A stretch of 64,000 nt of DNA, taken from positions 22,865,147 through 22,929,146 of the forward strand of contig NW_022145612.1 in assembly GCF_000002235.5 (NCBI RefSeq). Reading direction: 5' to 3'. The DNA is from Strongylocentrotus purpuratus (taxonomy: Eukaryota > Echinodermata > Echinoidea > Camarodonta > Strongylocentrotidae). Position numbers and translations under genes: made by a program. Positions 28,246 through 43,200 of the stretch are shown piece by piece (the first letter of the stretch is position 1; the number at the start of each line of letters is the position of its first letter). The notes beneath the pieces are model-generated. The model saw only the letters and a program-made list of their open reading frames with translations. It did not search any database and was not told the origin of the DNA.

Positions 28246-30109
28246 ATTGTATGACGGATCACTAAATCCTTCGCCAAACAATCGATTTACTGGAAGTTTT
28301 GTTCCGTCTTTACCTAGTCTTCCAAAACAATTGTCCCATATACTTCATTCCTATTTCACATCACCCATTAGTTTCAGAAATTTAGCTTTGAATCAGCTAT
28401 GACATGTTTGTCATCTTGGTAATGTAATTTACCCAACTACCAGTATGTTGAAAATGGGATTTGTTGTATTTTGATATTGATCTTCTAAAACAGAAATAGA
28501 CCAGGATTCCTGAAGCCATTACCAGTCACAAGCTTTAACAAAAGACATTTAGAATAGTTTTACATCAATGCTTTTGTCGATTCGATGTGCGGTAGTGAGT
28601 GTAATTTCATGAATGGGATGATTTCTTTGTCCATGTGTCACACATCATAAAAGTTCATGTACTTTTCCCATACATTTGAAACTATAACGACAACTATAAC
28701 ATTGAAGTACGAAATAATACATCTTTCTACATATGAATCATCACAGAATTATTCCTTGTATTGTTACAAACTTTGTTGTTGCCAGGAGGTAGAATATATG
28801 ATTTGATATTTTCCGCTGATTATAAAAGCAATCGTCCCGATTTAAGGGATAGGGCAGCCAGAAAGCAATTTTCTTTTGGGATGGTAATGTGCTATGAATA
28901 ATAGATCTCTCGCCAATTCATTATGGATTGATACATTTTCCAATTGATCCATTATTGTCCGAGCAGGACTGATCAAAAAGGAGTAATTTTCGTTGCAAGT
29001 GTTTTATTTGCTTTGATGTGGACCTGACTCGATTATGAGTCATATTTTTTAATCTGTCGCAATGCTACTGTTTCCATCCTCCCCACTCACCACACCGGGG
29101 TCTCTCTATGGTTCGCCTCTCCGTTATGGAACAGTGCATGTGGATGGAGGACCACACAACCCTCATATACCGGTATATACTCCGGTGAATGCACTTTCAC
29201 TGCGTGCGTGCCTGCCTGGCTGGCGTTTTATCAATATATAATGCCAGAGAAAAGAAGACGATCAAAAGTCGATCTGGATATGGGGGGCCTGAGCTGTGAT
29301 GGCCATGGTGTATCCATAGCTATCATTTCTAATTAGGGGAAGGGGATTTGAAGGGGAGGGTAAGTGAACTGTGAAGGGGTTGATTGCTGGAGAGGGGTTG
29401 GTGTAGGGTTTGTATGATTGAGATGATTTATGGACGTATGACAGGAGGGATGAGCAAGTTTAGAAAGTGGTCTACGCTTTATTTTTAAAGAGATTCATTA
29501 ATAGTATGCAATTTTTTTTTTAAAGGTACAGAAATGGAAATGTTTCTTAAATGACTTTTGGAGGGGGTAATGAGAGCTGAAAAACAAAAGGGTTACAAAG
29601 AAAGTAAACTGAATGGATACCAAGATGAATGATAGAAAATGTAGAAATGTTATTATTGACACATATAGAGAAATACATGTACATACCTCAAAAATATTGT
29701 GGAAGAAAAGAAAGATTTCAGAAGAGAAAGATGAGAGAGAGAGGGGAGAGGGCAGACAGGCAATGTAGAAGATATATTGCATAAAAAGAGAGAGATTTAA
29801 GAAACAAAGGAAGACAAGAGATGGAATGGGAGGAGATATATAATTGAGTGGAGATAGTCTTTACTGGCATTGTTCAATGATGCATGCATTATCCTAATGT
29901 AGATGGGCAAGAAAAGATGGGTATTCGTGGGTGTAATGGGGATGGACAGTAGACTGACTTTTGACAGCTGAGTCTGTACCTCTTTGTACTTGCAATGCAG
30001 TATCCACATTTGCTCTTGTCATTCAAGTCTGTCATCATTACAATTATTTTTTATAGGGAGAATTGGGTAGGGGTGAGAAAATATATAATTACTGAGTTTG
30101 TCAGAAAAT

Positions 30110-30111
<2 letters not shown>

Positions 30112-30192
<81 letters not shown>

Positions 30193-30230
30193 ATCTCTCT
30201 CTCTCTCTATCTCTCTACCTCTCACTCTCC
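30112..30230. repeat. Long (CT)n tract with (CTAT) variants
   Basis: About 60 bases of pure CT followed by CT with regular A interruptions. Confidence 0.95.
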
Positions 30231-32802
30231 TGATGAAATGCTATGGATGGTTCATCACCTACTTAAAAACCCATTTATCATATAGGTTTCTCATGGATCT
30301 ACATGCATCATTGGTGATTAATCTCTCAAGGTTCCCTTTGTTTCATCATCATTAGATGAAGAAAAAAAATTAAAACAGTGGGGATTTAGCTGTATAGCTG
30401 TAGATTTTTATTTGTAGGCCTATATGTATTGATGAAAGAAGAACGAAGCTTGATTATCATGTGTTCATTTATGAACAGGTTTCTTAGAGTAGGCCCCTTA
30501 TCTCTTAGTGATGATAGTCCCTCTCAGAAAAGACATAGAATGCCAAGAAGATTCCCACAACTGTTTTTCTCATCCAAACAAATTTGATTTGCTTGGCCAA
30601 TAAGGACCCTCTCCCGGTTCTCTCCCCATGCCTTGCAATGCATTCTGCAGGGGCCGGGGATAGAGGCTCGTAAATTGGGAGAGTGGCGATCCCTAAATAG
30701 GCCACTTAATCCCACATCAACTCGTCAAGAAATTAATGCTGCTGCAAATTACAGGGATAAATGGGAAGATGCCCGTGTGTAGATGTGTTTTATGTATTTG
30801 TTATGCGAGTACTAGCTTTCTCCCAGGTTCTCTTCAGAGGGTACCGTGTCATTGCACTATCAGCCTCGTCTCTGTACATCAACATATCCGACTCGAGCAG
30901 GGGATCTGTTTTTCTTTCACATCCTATTTATAAAGCTCTGTTTTACAGCGATTCTTCAAATTCCCTTTCCTCATAGAATTCATGTTTCTTGATAGTAGGA
31001 GTTAAAGACGACCTCAGTTTCAATGTCTCACCAGCATTTCTCTCAGGAGATTTAAACTTTAAAATAGATTTTTAAGAGGATTTATTTTAATGTGTATGAC
31101 ACTGAAATCACTTATAAGCTCATTTTCTTAACATGACCTTTCCTAAAAATAAGTTACTGTAGGCTTTGGATTAATAGATATTTAATTCAAACATGTCTGA
31201 TGCATTCTAGACAATTTACATTTTATTTGACAGGTTTTCAATACTATTTATTAAGCTCAGAGTCCTTTTTAATCTTCATGTTCTCTAGTTCTATTGTATG
31301 GTGATGTATAGCACTGTGGGTTCTCCAAGGCTGCTCACCTAATAATAGATAACTCATTCAATTTCTAATTTGTTTGGGATGACCATATTTTACGTTTCCC
31401 ACAGATCAACAATGGCATGATGGGTAATTTCATCGACATCATTCATAGAACATGTATCATATATACGGCACATCTCTATACAGTGCATAATGAGAAATAC
31501 TTATTGTATGTTACCAGCATGCATAATTGCGTGTTCATATGATATATTCCCATGATATTAGTAATATATATCTGCCCCTCTTTTATGCTAATCACTAGGT
31601 ATTGGAATGTGATGGTTGACTTTCACTCTGAAATTTCTGGTGTATTGTAGATATTTCTAATTCTTCACATACAAGTGTAGGATATAAATGGTGATGATAA
31701 TTTTCCTGTAGCCTTTTCATCAGCTCCTAACTTGCTCCATAAAAAGGAAATTCATATTCTTTTCTTATCTCGCTTCAACATGATTTGACAGGAAGTCAAA
31801 CACTACTTCATACCCACTCCATTGCTCATTCGCAAGTAGAACGTGACATGAAAATCATAGAGCAAATAGACATTGAGATCTCAAGTCGTGATATGTCAAA
31901 CACTTTCCAGACCTGCCTGCCTGCGCATGTCATCTGTAGGGTTTTAATGGGTGAGGCAAAGTTCAAAAGTGAAGTGCTAAATCAACGGCTCTATTTAAAC
32001 ATTTGACATGCATTATCCTCCCTGCATCATTCAACCCCAGCCAGGCCTTTCAATTGCATATAAAGATGGATTATGATTTCCTGTGATGAAAGAAAAGATA
32101 ACCTTGCTCTTCTGTGATGAAGTCATCCAGGGAGCATTTCTCCCTCTCTCTCGGCGAGATCCCAACGAAAGATTCAATGATGGCAAAACCAACGAGAACA
32201 ATTAACAAACGCCGAAGCCCTTAATGAAGAAAACAGAGCAGAGTGATCTAGCTTTAAGAGCACAGTGCGGCTGCACTTTCTTCAGCCTTTCAATCACATT
32301 TGTTTTTTTGTCTTTCTCAAATCCATTTCCTCCTTATTCTTTCTTGTCTTGGATGCGATATGAAAGCATCATGTTAGACCTGCAGAAGACTCAATAGTTG
32401 ATTACGTTCTATTGAGTTGAATAAAGGTCAAGAGATTTTCCTTGATTTCACCGAAATACAGAGTGCAGTGCACCGGCATCCATGTTTACAAATTTTGAAT
32501 AAATTCTTCCATTAGTGGTCGGGGGGTAAGTGAACCTATGTGCTGTGTTGGAATATGACCAAGAGGCAAGAGCGCGTTGGTTGGCGCACAAGGAACGTAC
32601 TGTTCTCTGGCTAACAAGCATGGAAGAAGATAGTCTAAACAAGTGTTGACAAATAATACAATTGCCTCGCTCAATTGGGGTAGTTTCAATTAGATTATTT
32701 CCCCTGCAGCTGCCCTGCAGTACCTGGGGCAGGAGAGGTGTGAGTGAGAGGAAGGGCAGCTGAATGAAACAGAATGGAGAGGAAAAAGGGGTGGGAGAAG
32801 GG

Positions 32803-32880
32803 ATGATGGAGGAAGAGAGAGAGATAGAGAAAGAGAGTAACAGACAGAGACAGACAGACAGACAGACGGGTGGACAGAGA
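32803..32880. repeat. GA and (CAGA)n tract
   Basis: Purine-rich GA repeat passing into CAGA tetranucleotides. Confidence 0.88.
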
Positions 32881-35508
32881 GTTATGAAGAAGAGGAAAGA
32901 AACCCTACAAATTTTGAGAGAGATAAAAGCCTTATATATCAAGCAAGATATATAATCAGTATTTTTTTCTAATAAACACCTTAAGATAATAATTCATTTT
33001 TATTAAGATGTGAAAAACAGAAAAAATTAGATTAAACATAGTCCATTTGGTGAAAATCTTTTGAAAACCACCACCACTCCTTGCGGCTGTGGTTCCATGT
33101 CTTTTCTTCCATCTCTGTGTCCTCCATTAGATGGTGGCAAATTCCTAGGAGTGTCAAACCCACAAGACCAGAGAAGGTTAGGTCACGCGGGATGACACAT
33201 CCAGACAATGGTGTGTCGGCACATCACAAGGCACGCACTACCGTGTCAATATTCCTGGCAGAGAGGGAAAAAAATTGGTTTGGTAGCGGCAAAATTATGT
33301 CACGTTTGGTTGTAGTTTGCACATGTAGGCGAAGCTCCTTGTAGCGTGTGATATGGTATGTGTGCATGGAATTTTCAACGCCTTAACTATTCAGGACACG
33401 TGGACTCGAGATATGTTGGCCCAGATTAGAATTTAACGATATTTGATTCATATGTATTAGTTATGTGGCTATGTGTGCCGCATACTTCATTGCCGTATGA
33501 TGCAATGATTATCTTGATAAATTTACATTCTAGTTAATATTTAATACAAATTTTGTCCAATTGTCCATGTTCAAAATCTTCTTGGAAAGAATGATGGAAC
33601 ATCGATATTATTGTATTTCAACAAAAAATGTAATATTTTGTATATGAATCTTTCTCTGTCTGTATCTAAATTTATAGTACAAATGTTTGGAGGTAGTTCA
33701 TGCATGGTTCATGATGTCCTCCCAAACATCATGACAAACCACCGATAGGAATGTCTGGGTTTTATTGCCCATCAAGATCGACCTAATACATCCGAAGAAT
33801 GCCATAGCGATCAAAGTACTTTAAAGATTTTATGGAAAACACTTGTCCTTGAACCTCGAGAAAAGTTCTATTCCCTACCCTAGTCAAATTGGCGGTATAT
33901 TCCATCCGAAACATAAACCTAGAAATCTGACTTGTATATATCCATGATAACTGCAGGTCGTGATGAGCCAAGTATGGGGACGTCATCATCTGACCTTTCT
34001 CAATTTAGGTCGGCAGAGTGGAGATTCGTTTGAAGTGCACGTCCCAATCTGAGTTGGTTCTGAAACAATTGATCACCCTCATCAGTGCACCCTTATTGCT
34101 CTCAAACCAAACCCTCACCGTACTTTTGCCGCCTACCAATTCATCTTGCGCCAATTATGGGGCTCCGCATCCATTACAGTTCTACCCTTTAAACCATCAT
34201 GGAGCTTTTTGGATACATTTCTCCTCATGTGGATCATCTATTTCTTCCTTCTTATCTCAACTCCTTTGATTTGTAGACTCTGGTGTACTCTTTGTATGTA
34301 ACAATAGCTGCATGAAACTTCCACACCATGCACACCCAACGTATTGCCCCAAAATCATTCTGTTTTTTGTTTCACTGATTCTCGTTTTCTTGCCAGGAAC
34401 TTTTTCAATTTTTAATGGAAACTCGTTCAAAATAAGTAGCAAGCCTCTCTATCCATAGATTTGTGCTGAACAAATATTTTTGTATCGTTTTCAGCAACCC
34501 TATTCTTATGATTTCTGTCATTTCATCTTGAGTCATCTCCTATCTTTGACATCAGATGAGTGTGCCATTATTTCTTCGTATCAACCCAATCTATCTCTCA
34601 CAACTTATGCTGTGCCATGATTAGTTGTAGTTCAGAGACCTAGCAAGTCTTATCGATGGTCCATATCTCTGTAATGATTTTGGTTTGGGCATCTGGTTGC
34701 TGTCAGAAAGGTGTAAGATATCAAAGAAACTACTCGCTCATCTCCATTTGTCCTTTCATTCCTACATACACACAAACTGTTCCCTCATGCTCAATTCCTT
34801 GCGTGATACATCAGCAGCTCCTTAAAATGCTTTTCTGAGAAAGGTTTTTAGAAAGAACCTTTTAGAGTTTGTCAGAACAGAAATGTATCGTACCATACTG
34901 ATTTTCTATATTCGATTATGACTGGTTTTGTAAAAGAAAATTAATGAGAGTAAAGTGACGCAGGTAGGAGGGAATGCAATTATCAACCCACAAATCACTT
35001 ATGAACAGTTTGTGATATAGAACTGAAAAACTGACTTGTGGAGAAATAACACATTTCCTCTAATTGAATTATTTACACATTTTTGTCATTGAATCAAGTT
35101 GAACAAGCTGTCAGACCAACATAAAAAAAAAATCTTCTTATTGTTGTTCTTGTTGAATCAGGGGTGGATGTCGGATTCTGTAAAGAAGAGGGGGGGGGGG
35201 GCACAATGCTGCAAATGTCTTTGGATAAAAAAAGATTAAATATTTTCTGTAAAGGCCAGATTTCATTTGAGGCGTGGGCTGGTTGTGCGCCCTGGAAGTC
35301 TGCTAGGAGAGATTATTGAAAGTAGAGAGTGTAGAGTAGTAGAGTGACCTGGAAAGGAAAATAGTTTAGAATGGAGATATTGTAGAGTGACATCATTCCT
35401 TGTGACTGGTCGGTCACCCACTGTCCTCCCCCACGCTGGGATGAAGCGGCAACAGTAGCGCAATCACTAACTAGCATAACAACCCACCAATTAGGGTATG
35501 TCAGTGGG

Positions 35509-35531
35509 TGAGAGAGAGAGAGAGAGAGAGA
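35509..35531. repeat. (GA)n microsatellite
   Basis: Short pure GA run. Confidence 0.92.
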
Positions 35532-35670
35532 ACAGCAGAAAGGACTATAGGGCTTTGGATTTATAAGTTCTAGGAAGGAAAGTCATGATTACGAAGAATA
35601 GGAAAAGGAGAGGGGAGAGAAGCCAAATAAATGGGGGAATCAGGTCATTCTAAGGACAAGCAAAGAGTCG

Positions 35671-35727
35671 GAGATAGAGTGAGAGACAGACAGAGAAAGA
35701 AACAGGGTGAGATAGAGAGAGAGAGAG

Positions 35728-35793
<66 letters not shown>
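35671..35793. repeat. Long (GA)n tract
   Basis: GA run of roughly 80 bases at its right side, with interrupted GA/CAGA to the left. Confidence 0.95.
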
Positions 35794-35794
<1 letters not shown>

Positions 35795-36580
35795 AAGCAA
35801 GTATAAATTTTTCCAGTGTGGAAATAGCTATAGGAATGTTCCTCAAGAATTGATGGATAACTGAAGTTATAGAGATTGTACCCATACTACATTACAAACA
35901 TGATATTATATAAAAATAAAAAAAGGGAGACAAAAAAGTAAGGACTTTGATGAAATGTGCTGGTTTGATGATTGTACTTTTCCTGTTGACAGTTTGGTAA
36001 TTGTACCATGTCCACATCTTCAGTGGATCATTCCTCAATGAATGTTGGATTTTATTTTTAGCTTTGACCCCTCCTTAGACAGTTGAAACAGGTATAAAGG
36101 AGATACCGCAGTGTCCTCCAATTCCATGTAGTCCCCCATATTCACTTGTATTGAGGTGTCAAAAAAGTAGGAGCTCCTGGCTGATAAAAATGCTAATGGA
36201 ATACATACGGGCTCATTATATTTCAGCATGCTGATATGTCATGGTCCCTTAGGAATGAAATTAAGCATGTCTATAGCACAGAGGAAGAAACTGTTTAGAT
36301 ATTGCCCTTTGCGGAAGAAAAAAAATCATGACCAGAATGATTTGAATTTCAAATTGTGTGCACGTCCACCATGATAGATGAATGTTAAATTGCCCTCTGA
36401 CAGTAGTACATTATATGCCCCTGTGCACGTAGCATTTTATTCAAGTCAAATTGGATGTCAGTTTGGGAATTAATACCTGGAAATTGATGATAAAGCAGTA
36501 TGGTCAGTAATTAAATACATCAAAGTAGAAGATGAAAAGGTCAATGTTAAATTATTGGTTTTATTTTTATTTGTCAAGAA

Positions 36581-36868
36581 ATGGGATATAATTGGACCAA
36601 CTTGATTTATGTGCTTATGTTTATATGGACTTGCCAAATCCCATCTGCCATTGCTAAGAAAGGAGCTATAAAACCTGTAAAAATGCATGATAAGTTTAAG
36701 AAATGCAAAATGATTTTTAGAAATTGTGATTGTTTTTTGTCATTTAAAGACTGTTATAGAGTCACATGGATGTCTATTAGTAAATCATCAAAAGATAGTA
36801 ATGATTTTTTCTTTCCCATCAAATTTTGTTGTGAAGTAAAGGTTCTGTCTTCCTCTTCAACAAGATAA
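36581..36868 (+). CDS. Weak candidate: 95-residue frame with signal-like N-terminus and six cysteines
   Basis: The frame opens with ATGG in a fair context (purine at -3, G at +4) and ends TAA. Residues 6-25 (TNLIYVLMFIWTCQIPSAIA) look like a signal peptide with a small-x-small cleavage site, followed by a basic stretch. After it six cysteines are spaced C-x6-C-x-C-x7-C-x24-CC. I do not recognise the family. The surrounding DNA is AT-rich and intronic on present evidence, no AATAAA was seen close downstream, and codon use is plain AT-rich, so chance is quite possible. Confidence 0.2.
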   Translation: MGYNWTNLIYVLMFIWTCQIPSAIAKKGAIKPVKMHDKFKKCKMIFRNCDCFLSFKDCYRVTWMSISKSSKDSNDFFFPIKFCCEVKVLSSSSTR

Positions 36869-37004
36869 ATTGCATGCAGTTTGATTGATATCCGGCAGAC
36901 ATTATTCAATTGTCCAGTAGCAAGCCTTTGTTAGCCAAATAATATGATTTGATTGAAAGCCCAGTGCAAAGATTATTTAATTCTTACAAATAATGACCCA
37001 CGCC

Positions 37005-37265
37005 GACGTACTACATAATTGACGACAACCTGTATTATTTGCTAATTAGTTCCATTCTTCCAGCAGGCTCTCCGATGGATGAGAGCAAATTTACTTTGGG
37101 TATGAAGCAGATCGAGAGAAAGCTTTTAACACATTACACCTTGGTGCTAATGAATCACGGCACTCGCGGATCTTGATGATACCCCCAGCAGAGTCCAGCG
37201 ACAGATGATCGTGCAATCAACGCGTCTCTAGAGATCCGACGCATTGAAATTAAACTCAAATCAGT
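37005..37265. promoter_or_regulatory. Candidate intronic regulatory segment
   Basis: A block of higher complexity and higher G+C than its flanks contains tgctaattagttcc and gctaatgaatcacgg plus CG dinucleotides (cgcgtctc, actcgcgga). All frames are broken by stops. Candidate enhancer only. Confidence 0.2.
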
Positions 37266-40200
37266 CCTGAAATTTTAATTGAGTCTAATGACTGTAAATT
37301 ACATGTAATATATACCTGAGGTCCTTTCGTCTAGTCACTTTGTTCGCTAGCTGATTTTGTCCGCGTGGTCGGAATGCGCTGTCACAGCGGATGTTATTGC
37401 AGCGAGAGCTATGATGGAGTGTGAATGTTTGCGCAAAAGATTAAATTTTATGATCAAATGAACCAGCGGAATGTTCACATTGAAATGCTTTATATAGGTA
37501 AGCTGGATATTAGATTCAGGAAATGCAAGTCGTGGGAGGGCATAGAAGAAAGAATTTTCTAATGAAATGAACAAAGTGTGTAAATGAAATGAAACTAAAT
37601 CTTACCATACTTTGTGAGCAGGAAATTTTATGTAGGGTAAATAAATGTTAGCTTTGATAATGGTGAATGGGCTGAACATAGTACAAAATATCACACACCC
37701 TAGGATCAATACTCACTCTCTGTAGAAGAGATGGAGAGGCCAAGATTCTTTCCATTTCTTTTATTCATTTGTCCTTAAGTGGACGTGACCATTTTGTCTC
37801 CAAATTCATTCATGGCAGTTTTGCCCTAGAGCTGACTCGGTGTGTTCAGTGTGTGCTGTTACTTATGTCTTGACCCTCGACATCATTCAATTGATTGATA
37901 ATGCTACTGTAATTCTCGTCACAGTGAGAATTTTTTTTGGTTTTCTATCATTCTTGGAAGAAATGGTGGCTTAATTGACAGGTGAATATGGTGCTACAAA
38001 AAGCCTTATTCACCTGTCTTATCAACCTGAAATGGAAGCCTTTATTTGGAAGGGAAGATGTTAATTGTATGGATTCAGAAAATGTTAATTTATGTGCTTT
38101 CAGGTTCTAAATGCCAAGAAGGAAAATTGATTATATTGAAATCATAAGAAAGAATAGTTACAAAAATGAGTTCTTTTGTCCATAATATTATGGCTTAAGC
38201 TCTGATAGGTCAGATGACACCTTCTTTCCCATCTTCTGAAGATAACAGGACGTACCCCGCTAGTTTCCCTAACAAGCTAAGCCCTGGTCATCCTTTCTTA
38301 TCGTCCAGACTCCAGACCAGGGGTTCTTTCTTTCATCGGGCTTCCTCTCCGTCCCCTATGTAAATCCAGTGTCCAGGGCAATTTGTGACGGTGAATTCAA
38401 TCAGTCTACGATGATAAGATAGGGCCTAATTGGGTCATTTTCCTTCTGCTGACAGGTGATTAGTCCATCAGGGAGACCCAGTGGGAGAAAGGCAGACAAA
38501 ATGGAGTCCGGATTACAAGTGGGATGAAATGAAAAATGACAAAATGGAAAATTGTGGAAGGGAGGGGGGGGGGGGGGGAGGGGGTAGGGCATGGAATAGG
38601 TCATCAAGTCTTGATTGCAGTATACCTGGGGGGACAGTACCTTCTGTCATCCTGGCTACTGAATAGAAAGAAATATGGTGTGTATTCATTTTTAATGGTG
38701 TCATATTTCACTGTTCTCCACTTGTACTTGCAAATGAATAATGTTGATGAAGTGCCATTGGCAGATTTAAGATGGATTCAAATGTGTCAGCAGCATGATT
38801 CAAACAAGCAAAGTATTTAATATGAAGATTGTGATTATTTTTTCCCCTTCAAGTTGAGGGGTTAGTAAGGCCTTTCTGCAAGCAGAGGCATGCATATATT
38901 GACATCTTTACACATCTTTGCCTTTCTTACATTTGATCAGAGCTGCATTAATATGAGCTCCTGTCATTATGTTACTCATACAAGTTGCTTTGCTTGAATG
39001 CATCTGTATATTTCACACCAGTTAGTACCTATTGTCCAGAATAATTCAGGGATATTGACAAGCCTTTCAACCTTTACTCAATGAACATTGGGTTTCCTTC
39101 AAACCTTCCATATCTTATGGAATTAAGTTAGATGAACCCAACATGTCAATTGTGTCTGCCTCATGATCAACAGTTTACAAATTTCTTTTATAAGATTTAT
39201 ATATGAAGAAGAGAGTTCCCACTGTTCACTTCTGCTTGGTACAAGAATACATTGGTTTCGGTGTTCAATGGAGCCCTTTTAGATTTTGCTATTATATAAG
39301 TGTTATTTTTGACAGTGATATTAAATTCTTTTATTGTTTTTACCATAGCTCTTTTTCAATTTACCAGAGCACTTTTTGAGCATTTAAGAGCTAAATTGCT
39401 CACCTCTCCCATGTAATTTTTTTTCTTACCGATTGCTATGTTTAAACTTTCAGCAATGGTAACGATCCTTGAATGTGAAAATTTGCAAAGCAACCAAGTG
39501 GATGTTTTGCTCAATCGTGCTGTGGTTTGTGACACCTTAGCAGAAAAGACATGCACTTTCCGCAGAGGGCACATTTTCTTTGCGCTTCAGCTGTACGAAA
39601 CATGGAGTAGTGGGGCGTGAAAAACGCGGGGAACCTTGCCACACCGATCGATTGTGAGCTCATCTGAACACTATGTAGAATTCATGACCGACGGTTCTTT
39701 CCTTTCTACCCCAGTACCCAAAAGGCAAATTGCTCATACGGTTTTCCCTCTCTGATTCCTCTTTTTTTTACAAGGTGGTAATATTTCTATGAATTTATGC
39801 AATTGACATACATTGAACTAGAAAATTTGTTCTCACTTCTCACTGTATTGGGAAAGTAGCGATGTATTTTTCACCAATATAATGACAGCATCAAAATATG
39901 AATCCCCTTTCAAACCCTGTATGAATATGAAAATTATTAAAGTGATTTATTGAAAGCAAATAATGAATAGCTGACAGATTAATTGGATTATTACAAATCA
40001 ATGAAGGTATTATCGCTATTATTGATAAAATTTCACTTAAACAAAATTTAATCACACATACCTAAGAGCAATAGGCAACAAAAATACACATACAACTGCA
40101 TGTACATTCTAGCTGTAAACTCATTATGGAAACCATTGCTGTGCTATATTCTGTGGCGCTATGTAGAGGCAGATGTGGCATAATTTTTTTCGAAGGTCAA

Positions 40201-43200
40201 TTCCTTTCTTCATGTGCTCAGGAAATGGCAGCTAACTTATCCTTGGGTGATATACAATAGCATTCTCATGCACACTCTATATACTGGCATTGTGCTTCGT
40301 TAACATGGTGAAAATGGGCAAGTTAGCCATTGGAAGATGAGATATTGACTAGAAATGAAAACTGATTGTAAATATTGAGTAGGGAGTGAATGGCAAGCTG
40401 TTTTGTAAAATTCCAAGTAACCATTTTGATGAATATAGACTGACACCACATAAATCATGCAAGTATACAAAATCTCAACTGTAACTCCTGAAAAAATACA
40501 CCCTAAAAAAACACTTATGTTAGAATGCAAATAGATTGCTAGTGGTTTAATATATCTGCTTGTCAGCTATTTATCAAAGCTTTTAAAAGTGATTATTGTA
40601 AGCAAGAAAGAGGTACAAAATATTGAAGTACCGTATACTGTCCTGTAATATATGGCACATAGTCATAGATACTACCAGAAGTTGGCTACAGTCATGTCCT
40701 TATTTTTTTTATAAAGATCATACCCACAAATTACAGTAAACATCTCTCTGAATAGGTGTTTGTACATGTGGTTTTCACTTTACCTTTAATAATCTGAAGA
40801 ACATCATTCTCTTTTCAAGAATAACATGAGTCATACAGTTGTTCTGTATAGCTGTTGTGAAATGTCATTTAAAGTGCTCAACTAAAAAAGATTCTTTAAA
40901 AAAAGATTATTCACATTCTTCACTTTATCATTCTATTTCTATAGCTAGAGCAGCTTATGTTCCTTTTCAGCTTTGCAATTTGTAAGCTGTCAACCTAACA
41001 TGATTAACAACATCATCATATAATGAAGTTCTCTTAATCCTGTGCTCAGACAAAATTGTGTTTTTCTTTGGCTTGTGGGGGAGACATTTATGAAAATGAT
41101 ACTAACCCCCTGACCCGAAAAGTACTACAGTCTCTGGTCTAGCTTAGTGAAGGGATGTTTGCTTTTTACCTTGATACAATGGTCACCATTCTTCAATTTC
41201 TGGTCAATTGCACTTAGATTTCCGCTTGTACAATCAACCCCCAGATCAATATTTCATTTGTTACTCTTTTGTATATTTGTTGTGTATTACATTAAAGTGT
41301 TTTCATTTATTTTGATTAAAAATGCTATTTAGTACCAGTCATTTTTTTCTTTTTTCCCCTTCTGTTATCCTTTGATTTTTGACAAGTATTTTAGGTTACA
41401 AAAGGCGGCGTTGGTGTACTAGCAATCACTGTCACATCTCGTTTGTGTTCATCATGTTGATTAATGTATGAAGCTGGGTTGTAATTTGCTAGAAGATATA
41501 ATTTGTTGAAAATGTAAATATTGAATACAAGCTAATCAACAACCTAGATTACTTTTTGAATAGCTACTGGTTGGTGACATATCTTCCCAAATTCCCTCTC
41601 TCTTTTCCCCTCTTTCTTTCCGGCCCTCTGTGATGTTTACTTCCATTCATTTTCTCAGTTCGTAAAGAGCTGTCACCCTCATTGTCAGTTATCATTTGTA
41701 ACCAATTGTAAAGGTTTAGATTCAAAAGAATATAAATTCAAATGGAAAATCATGTCAGGTGTACAAACACTCAACAAATGGCTATTTGAGGGGGTGGAAT
41801 GACTGTTAAAGTCTAATAAGATATTTAAATGCATTTGAGATGGTGATATATCTGACAATATATCCCATTTTCTTGTTGCTTGTATCATATGATCTAGTAC
41901 ACCCTACTTCATATGTATACATAATGCTTACAGGATGCATTTCATATGGGGGAAAGAAGAGTGGATTTCCCTGGAAAACAATCTGCATAATTTTGAAGCT
42001 GTCAGTCATAGGGATACTCAAGTAGTTTGCCCATTTCTCCTTCCTATTTCAACGTACTCTACTCCTCTGGGGACCTGCGGCATCATGGCGGAAATGCGTT
42101 ATGTTCACACAATCACAAAACATTAAAGAAGTAATGTTTTATTGAGCTTTTGTGATTCAGGCACCCAGATCATATGGGTGTGTTTCTCATTTGTGTCACA
42201 AATGAATTTGTACTTCATTATTGAAAAATCTATTCTTCATCAATGAAATATCTACTATCACATTTTTTTCTTTTTTGATGTGAAATCAAGAAAAGTCAGA
42301 TTTATAACCCAATTATTAACATGGTTCTGATTTATAGGTCTACATACAGAACATTGACGGTTCAAGTCAAAATATGAAGATAAAGCAAATAGTTCATGTC
42401 AGTGCCATTAACATCATCAGTAATATAGCAGAATGATTTAAGAATATTTGAAAACCCTTAAATCATATTTTATTCCATATGGAGGGATTTGATGTTGATC
42501 ATCTCATAATCTATTAATCTGACCAAAGGAAAGTGAAGAGAAGACCATTCTGATATTGGATTATTGAGTAGAGACAGATGTCTGGTGACTAGAGCATCCA
42601 TGATGTGTGTAAACACTCCAATAAATCTTGAAGATTCAGGATGCTTCATCTCTCTCCTAGAGGCTTCATTGATGCACCATCATGATCATGGAATTTAAGA
42701 GGAGATGAATGGAGATTAGGCTTGAATTCAGTTATTACAAATTATTCAGAGCACCGGCAAATTCTGCAGATATCGGTCTATGAATGGCAAGAATCGGTTT
42801 AGTATCAGTGTTATTTGGGATATTGTATTTAAATCTTCTTTAAAGATGTATTTTACATCATAAGTGCTCATTCTTAGTCACATATTCATTTTTTTAAATT
42901 GAAAAGGCCCACTGCAGGTTATGATATATCTATCATTTATGTTCTGGAGGAATACTGTATTTACAGATATCCATTTAATAAAGATATCACTTAATGTATA
43001 GTTGCTATTACTATTCAAATTATTTTAATTCTCTCTCTTTTACACGCACACACACACTCAAAAAAAAAAAAGTTTAAATGTGAAATAAGAATATTGAGGT
43101 TAAAAAGAATAATTCAGCACATCCATCCTGTGAACAAAACATGTGTTCATGCATGCACATATTTACTTATTCACAATCATTTTCATATTACACTGCTTCC

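Noticed and set aside
30019..30355. Open frames of repeated RE/SL residues over CT/GA tracts (also near 6560, 20212, 35631, 60605, 62030)
   Set aside because: Dinucleotide repeats are open in several frames by nature; nothing outside the repeat supports coding.
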